Assembly: GCF_014982725.1 (NCBI RefSeq)
Contig: NZ_JADCJZ010000001.1
Coordinates: 248,001 to 312,000, forward strand
Length of the DNA: 64,000 nucleotides
From: Thermophilibacter gallinarum
GTDB taxonomy: Bacteria; Actinomycetota; Coriobacteriia; Coriobacteriales; Atopobiaceae
Direction of reading: 5' to 3'
The translations under genes were made by a program, and so were the position numbers. A model generated the notes under the pieces. That model was given only the letters and a program-made list of their open reading frames with translations. It was not told the origin of the DNA and did not search any database. Of this stretch, positions 59,882-64,000 are shown piece after piece. Each line of letters begins with the position of its first letter. Position 1 is the first letter of the stretch.

Positions 59882-60118
59882 AAAACGGGTTTGGGTTCAG
59901 AAAATGGAATCTGCGGGTATGTCGCGAAGAGAACCCGCAGGCAGATCGGTCGTTTCTATCTTGATATGTTCTGATGTCCGGAAAATCGAACCCAAACCCG
60001 AAAACGGTTTGGGTTCGAAAAATGGAGGCCGCTCAACAGCGCAGCCATTTGACCTGCGATTCTGCAAAACGGTACTTGGCAGACCCTCTGATTTCGAACC
60101 CAAACCCTATTTTGGGCA
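59882..60118. repeat. Inverted-repeat island 4, alternating units
   Basis: The 331-nt gap between the permease and the amino-acid ABC genes. Direct units AAAACGGGTTTGGGTTC with AAAATGG follow at 59882-59907 and AAAACGGTTTGGGTTC with AAAAATGG at 60001-60025. Inverted units with GAACCCAAACCC are at 59978-60000 and 60094-60115. The AAAACGG core recurs as in islands 1-3, while TTTGGGTTC is private to this locus. No gene is supported. Confidence 0.8.
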
Positions 60119-60143
60119 GGGCGGAGCGGCGGGAGGCCCCTTC

Positions 60144-60915
<772 letters not shown>

Positions 60916-60923
<8 letters not shown>

Positions 60924-61569
60924 GGTAGTAGCTCAGCTTTCTCTCGATGCGCCCGGCGACGAAGTCGATGAGCAGGTTGAAGACCCAGTAGAACGCGGCG
61001 GCGATGGCGAAGGGCGCCATGCTCACCTGGCTCGCCACGAGCTGCTTGGCTACGGTGAACATCTCGATGACGCCGATGGAGAAGGCGAGCGAGGTGTCCT
61101 TGACCAGCGTGATGACCTCGTTGGTCATGGACGGCATGATGCGCTTGACCACCTGCGGCAGCACGATGCGGCAGAAGGTCTGCGCGCGCGAGTAGCCCAG
61201 GACCTGGGCTGCCTCGTGCTGGCCGCGCGGGATGGACTGGATGCCGGAGCGGTAGATCTCCGCGAAGTAGGCCGCGTAGTTGACGACGAAGGCCACGATC
61301 GTGGCATACCACTTGCTGTCCGTGGTGAGCCGGATGCCAAAGACGTAGTACGGCACGAAGTAGATGGCGAACATCTGCAGCATGAGCGGGGTGCCGCGCA
61401 TGATGGAGATGTACAGGCGGGCGAGAAGCGCGAGCGGCTTGAAGCGGCTCATGCGCGCGAAGGCCACGAGCATGCCGAGCGGCAGTGACCCCAGCAGGGT
61501 GAACGCGAAGATCTGGAGGCTCACGAGGAAGCCCTCGGAGAGCATGCCGGTCATGGTGAGGAGGTCCAC
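60916..61569 (-). CDS. Polar amino-acid ABC transporter permease
   Basis: A 217-aa HisM/GlnP-type permease with about five membrane segments. The ATPase-contacting EAA loop is [21 protein letters not shown] in two parts ([26 protein letters not shown]). [14 protein letters not shown] is the family N-terminal block. GTG 61569 is chosen because AAGGGA lies 5 nt upstream; an ATG at 61596 is in frame but would start inside a repeat hairpin. Homodimer expected as only one permease gene is present. Confidence 0.9.
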
Positions 61570-61586
61570 GGTGTTCCCTTCATGGA

Positions 61587-61623
61587 AATGAGTCAAAAGG
61601 GGGCAGTCCCCTTTTGACTCATT
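61587..61623. repeat. GGGG/CCCC hairpin in the amino-acid ABC operon
   Basis: A perfect 16-bp stem AATGAGTCAAAAGGGG (61587-61602), loop GCAGT, CCCCTTTTGACTCATT (61608-61623). It lies between the binding-protein gene and the permease gene. In transcription direction it follows the binding-protein stop by 21 nt, so it may attenuate permease expression or protect the binding-protein mRNA. The core GGGGGCAGTCCCC relates it to the hairpins at 36883 and 41174. Confidence 0.85.
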
Positions 61624-61644
61624 GGGAGAAACGGCTGGTCTGGG

Positions 61645-62511
61645 CTACTCCAGGCACCAGTTGTCGTAGGAGATGCCGTCAGCGGCGTACTTGTCGCAGA
61701 GCTCGGCGACGAAGCCGTCCTCGTCCATGGCGCGCAGGGTCTCGTTGACCACGTCGGCGGTGGCGTCGTCGCCCTTCTTGAAGCCGACGGCGTAGTGCTC
61801 CTCGGAGAGGAACTCGTCGAGCTGGACGTAGGCGTCGGGCTTGGCGGCGAGCTGGTAGGCGGCGATGGAGAGGTCGCAGGCCACGGCGTCCACGGCGCCG
61901 GACTCGAGCTGCATGAAGGCGGTGTTGTACTCGCCGATGGTCTCGAGGCTGTCGAAGGTGGCGGCGAGCTCGGCCTGCGTGGCGTCCTCGCCGGCGAGCA
62001 CGTTGTAGGCGGCGGAGTCGACCTGCGTGATCACTGTCTTGCCCGCGAGGTCGTCGAAGCTCGCGATGCCGGAGTCGGCACGCACGACGACGACCTGGCC
62101 GTTGATCATATACGGCTCGGAGAAGGTGTAGTCGTCCTCGCGACCCTCCATCGTGAAGCCGTTCCAGATGCAGTTGATGGCGCCGCTGTCGAGCATGGTG
62201 TCCTTGGCGTCCCAGTCGATGGGCTCGAGCTGGACCTCCCAGTCGTTGCGCGACGCGACCTCCTGGGCGAGCTCGAGGTCGAAGCCGGTGTACTCGCCGT
62301 CGTCGCCGACGTAGCCGTAGGGCGGGTAGGAGGAGTCGAAGCCAACGATGAGGGTGCCGGTGTCGACGGCGCCGGTGCCGGCCGTGGTCTCGTCGGTGCT
62401 GGGATCGGCGTCCTCGCCGGCGGCGGGGGCTCCGCCGCAGCCGACGAGCGTGGTGGCGGCGAGGCCGGCGGTTGCGAGCGAGGTGAGGACGAACGACCTT
62501 CTGTCGAGCAT
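61645..62511 (-). CDS. Polar amino-acid ABC transporter substrate-binding lipoprotein
   Basis: A 288-aa solute-binding protein of family 3. The signal peptide MLDRRSFVLTSLATAGLAAT has a twin-arginine-like RR and ends in lipobox LVGC (Cys25), so a Tat-exported lipoprotein is possible. The acidic linker (28-52) is followed by the binding fold: IVGFDSSYPPYGYVGDDGEY, GFDLELAQEVA, CIWNGFTMEGREDDYTFSEP. Arg in MEGRED likely contacts the ligand carboxylate. AAAGGA supports ATG 62511. It is the first gene of the importer operon, divergent from mntP. Confidence 0.92.
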   Translation of the reverse strand: MLDRRSFVLTSLATAGLAATTLVGCGGAPAAGEDADPSTDETTAGTGAVDTGTLIVGFDSSYPPYGYVGDDGEYTGFDLELAQEVASRNDWEVQLEPIDWDAKDTMLDSGAINCIWNGFTMEGREDDYTFSEPYMINGQVVVVRADSGIASFDDLAGKTVITQVDSAAYNVLAGEDATQAELAATFDSLETIGEYNTAFMQLESGAVDAVACDLSIAAYQLAAKPDAYVQLDEFLSEEHYAVGFKKGDDATADVVNETLRAMDEDGFVAELCDKYAADGISYDNWCLE

Positions 62512-62556
62512 GACGGTTCCTTTCACGAGGCCCTTCTCGGTCGGGCACTTTACTCT

Positions 62557-62588
62557 ACTAAAGCGTAGGGCAGAATATACGCTTTAGT
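62557..62588. promoter_or_regulatory. 9-bp inverted repeat between the amino-acid importer and mntP
   Basis: ACTAAAGCG (62557-62565), 14-nt spacer with AATATA, CGCTTTAGT (62580-62588), in the 164-nt divergent region. It lies 46 nt upstream of the binding-protein start and 88 nt upstream of mntP, so it may control either. No yybP-ykoY (Mn riboswitch) consensus is visible before mntP. Confidence 0.6.
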
Positions 62589-62675
62589 CTGGTGGAGTGC
62601 AAGGCGGTTTTCACGCTGGAAACAGAGGGGCTGTGGTACCATGCGGCCTCACGTGGAACGGGGGAGAGGAACGAC

Positions 62676-63257
62676 ATGGGGCTCGTCGAGCTGCTGCTCA
62701 TAGCCGTGGGGCTTTCGATGGACGCGTTTGCCGTGTCGATCTGCCGCGGGCTGGGGATGCGCCGGCTCAACCTGCGCACGGCGGCGGTGCTCGCGCTCTT
62801 CTTCGGCGGCTTCCAGGCGCTCATGCCGCTCGTCGGCTGGGCGCTCGGCAGCCAGTTCATATGGCTGATCGGGCCGGTCGACCACTGGGTGGCGTTCCTG
62901 TTGCTCGCGTTCATCGGCGGCAAGATGCTGTGGGAGGCGCTCCACGAGGATGCGGAAGACGGGTGCGAGTGCGAGGACACGAGCGCCATCGACCTGCGCG
63001 AGTTCCTCATCCTGGCGGTGGCGACCTCGATCGACGCCCTGGCCGCGGGCATCTCCTTCGCCGCGCTCAACGTGGACATCGTGGCGTCCGTCTCGCTCAT
63101 CGGCGCGATCACGTTCGCGCTGTCGCTCGTCGGCGTGGCGGTGGGGCATTTCTTCGGCGCTCGCTACGAGAGGCCCGCGAGCGTCGTGGGCGGCGTCGTG
63201 CTCATCCTGATCGGCTTCAAGGTGCTGCTGGAGCACCTGGGCGTGCTCGCGCCCTGA
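62676..63257 (+). CDS. mntP: Manganese efflux pump MntP
   Basis: A 193-aa six-segment membrane protein. The paired MntP signatures are AVGLSMDAFAVSICRGLG (segment 1) and AVATSIDALAAGISFAAL (segment 4), each with the conserved Asp used for Mn2+. LFFGGFQALMPLVGWALGSQ is a further family block. The loop with CECEDTSAIDL (residues ~103-113) is unusually Cys/acid-rich. It exports Mn2+ to avoid toxicity. ATG 62676 follows GGGGAGAGGA. A second, unrelated putative metal exporter is at 5706. Confidence 0.93.
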   Translation: MGLVELLLIAVGLSMDAFAVSICRGLGMRRLNLRTAAVLALFFGGFQALMPLVGWALGSQFIWLIGPVDHWVAFLLLAFIGGKMLWEALHEDAEDGCECEDTSAIDLREFLILAVATSIDALAAGISFAALNVDIVASVSLIGAITFALSLVGVAVGHFFGARYERPASVVGGVVLILIGFKVLLEHLGVLAP

Positions 63258-63260
63258 GCG

Positions 63261-63456
63261 AAGGCAGATTGCGGCGGGTCCTGTGTCACTTTTCGGCTCT
63301 TCTGAGTAATAAAGTCGAGCAATTCGGCGAATCAACACCGAGCCGCCGGCGTTTCCGCAGGTGAGCAGGACATAAAACAGTGAATTGCACGATTTGAAAG
63401 CGCGCATCCACTCAGACGGGCGAAAAAGTGACACAGGACGAGCGAAATAATGCCTT
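63261..63456. repeat. 196-bp MITE-like element, copy 2
   Basis: Ends AAGGCA (63261-63266) and TGCCTT (63451-63456). Inner inverted repeat GTCCTGTGTCACTTTTCG (63278-63295) with CGAAAAAGTGACACAGGAC (63421-63439, one extra A). The 125-nt middle is unlike that of the copy at 46987 and has no supported gene. The outer flanks of the inner repeat (AAGGCAGA-TTG on the left, GA-x-AAAxAATGCCT on the right) match the other copy. Confidence 0.75.
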
Positions 63457-63473
63457 CAGGTCCTGTCGGACCG

Positions 63474-64000
63474 CTACAGGCACGCCTCGGCGATGCGGCG
63501 GCGCAGCTCGTCGACGCCCAGGCCCGTCTCGGAGGACGTGACCACCACCTGGTCGCGGTCAATGCCCAGCTGGCGCGCGATGGCGGCCGCCTGCTGCGCC
63601 TGCTTGGAGCGGCCGAGCTTGTCCGCCTTGGTGAGCGCCACCACGAAGGGCAGGCCGCTCTCCTGCAGGAAGGCGACCATCTCGTGGTCCAGGCGTTGCG
63701 CGTCGTGTCGGATGTCCACGAGGGCGATCACCAGGTTGAAGCTGCGCTCCTGTGCAAAGTAGCCGGAGATGAGGTCAGCCCAGCGCTGCTTCTCCTTCTG
63801 GGACACCTTGGCAAAGCCGTAGCCCGGCAGGTCCACGAAGCGGATGCCGTCCACCTCGAAGAAGTTGATGTTGGCGGTCTTGCCCGGCGTGGCGGAGACC
63901 TTCACGAGCCCCTTGCGCCCGAAGAGCTTGTTGAGCAGCGAGGACTTGCCCACGTTGGAGCGCCCGGCCACCGCCACCTCGGGGGTGGTGGAGGCGGGGA
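63474..64000 (-). CDS. engB: Ribosome biogenesis GTP-binding protein EngB/YsxC, 5' end cut by the window
   Basis: The C-terminal ~175 residues of EngB (usual length ~195-210), a GTPase needed for 50S subunit assembly. G1 is AGRSNVGKSSLLNKLFG, G2 ATPGKTANINFFEV, G3 VDLPGYGFAKVSQ, G4 ALTKADKLG, G5-like VTSSETGLGVDEL. The frame continues past the visible GTG at 63977 to the right edge, with ASTTPEVAVAGRS as expected for EngB, so the real start lies outside. Often downstream of lon/clpX. Confidence 0.95.
   Translation of the reverse strand, partial: PASTTPEVAVAGRSNVGKSSLLNKLFGRKGLVKVSATPGKTANINFFEVDGIRFVDLPGYGFAKVSQKEKQRWADLISGYFAQERSFNLVIALVDIRHDAQRLDHEMVAFLQESGLPFVVALTKADKLGRSKQAQQAAAIARQLGIDRDQVVVTSSETGLGVDELRRRIAEACL

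Noticed and set aside
62589-62675. yybP-ykoY manganese riboswitch before mntP
   Set aside because: None of the conserved loops of that riboswitch could be found in the 87 nt before the gene.

Overview
The window is about 66-70% GC by eye, densely packed, and carries Gram-positive/actinobacterial gene content. The ribosomal block rpsK-rpsD-rpoA-rplQ followed by ecfA-ecfT-truA, strong Shine-Dalgarno sites (GGAGG), LytR-CpsA-Psr proteins, EFR1-type ferredoxins, a choloylglycine hydrolase and LuxR-type regulators together suggest a gut or oral Coriobacteriia (Olsenella/Atopobiaceae-like). That placement is an inference from gene content, not from a marker-gene comparison.

Layout. 1-5.4 kb: ribosomal protein/RNA polymerase operon end, ECF transporter module and truA. 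5.4-15 kb: putative metal exporter, cell-envelope genes (two LCP-type proteins and three GT2 glycosyltransferases), a dicluster ferredoxin and ychF. 15-20 kb: full-length guaA, then a lower-GC, minus-strand cassette of three SAM methyltransferases that looks acquired, then a Fic protein. 20-30 kb: tex, small redox/flavin genes, a bile salt hydrolase with an MFS transporter, rsmJ, and a second GuaA that lacks the glutaminase domain. 30-38 kb: acetyltransferase, YefM/RelE-type toxin-antitoxin pair, a frameshifted LuxR regulator, HerA-like ATPase, flavodoxin, PTS EIIA and trmL. 38-47 kb: a deformylase-like protein without the catalytic Glu, a UvrA2-type ATPase, nth, an XRE-HTH/alanine aminotransferase fusion behind a four-half-site operator, and an SOS-type Y-family polymerase with its YolD partner. 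47-55 kb: recQ, then a SigI/RsgI-type sigma/anti-sigma module with a lipoprotein partner, then MarR, DegV and TetR genes. 55-64 kb: a TetR-controlled FtsX-type ABC exporter, a polar amino-acid ABC importer, mntP and the end of engB.

The most interesting system is the SigI-RsgI-lipoprotein locus (49249-51857). Both extracellular proteins share an NPE-containing domain and end in Asp/Trp-rich tails. The sigma gene and the lipoprotein gene have matching upstream elements, ACCCCG-N18-CGCATTCT, which reads as a self-controlled sigma regulon.

The intergenic DNA is also unusual. It holds three repeat classes: (i) four islands of about 226-237 bp, each made of roughly 20-25 nt units private to its locus in direct and inverted orientation, often with a shared AAAACGG core; (ii) two elements of 196-197 bp with matching ends (AAGGCA...TGCCTT, inner TGTCACTTTTC) and unrelated middles; (iii) five short hairpins with GGGAC/GTCCC-type cores sitting on gene ends, two of them identical over 34 nt. 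No CRISPR array, rRNA or convincing tRNA was seen.
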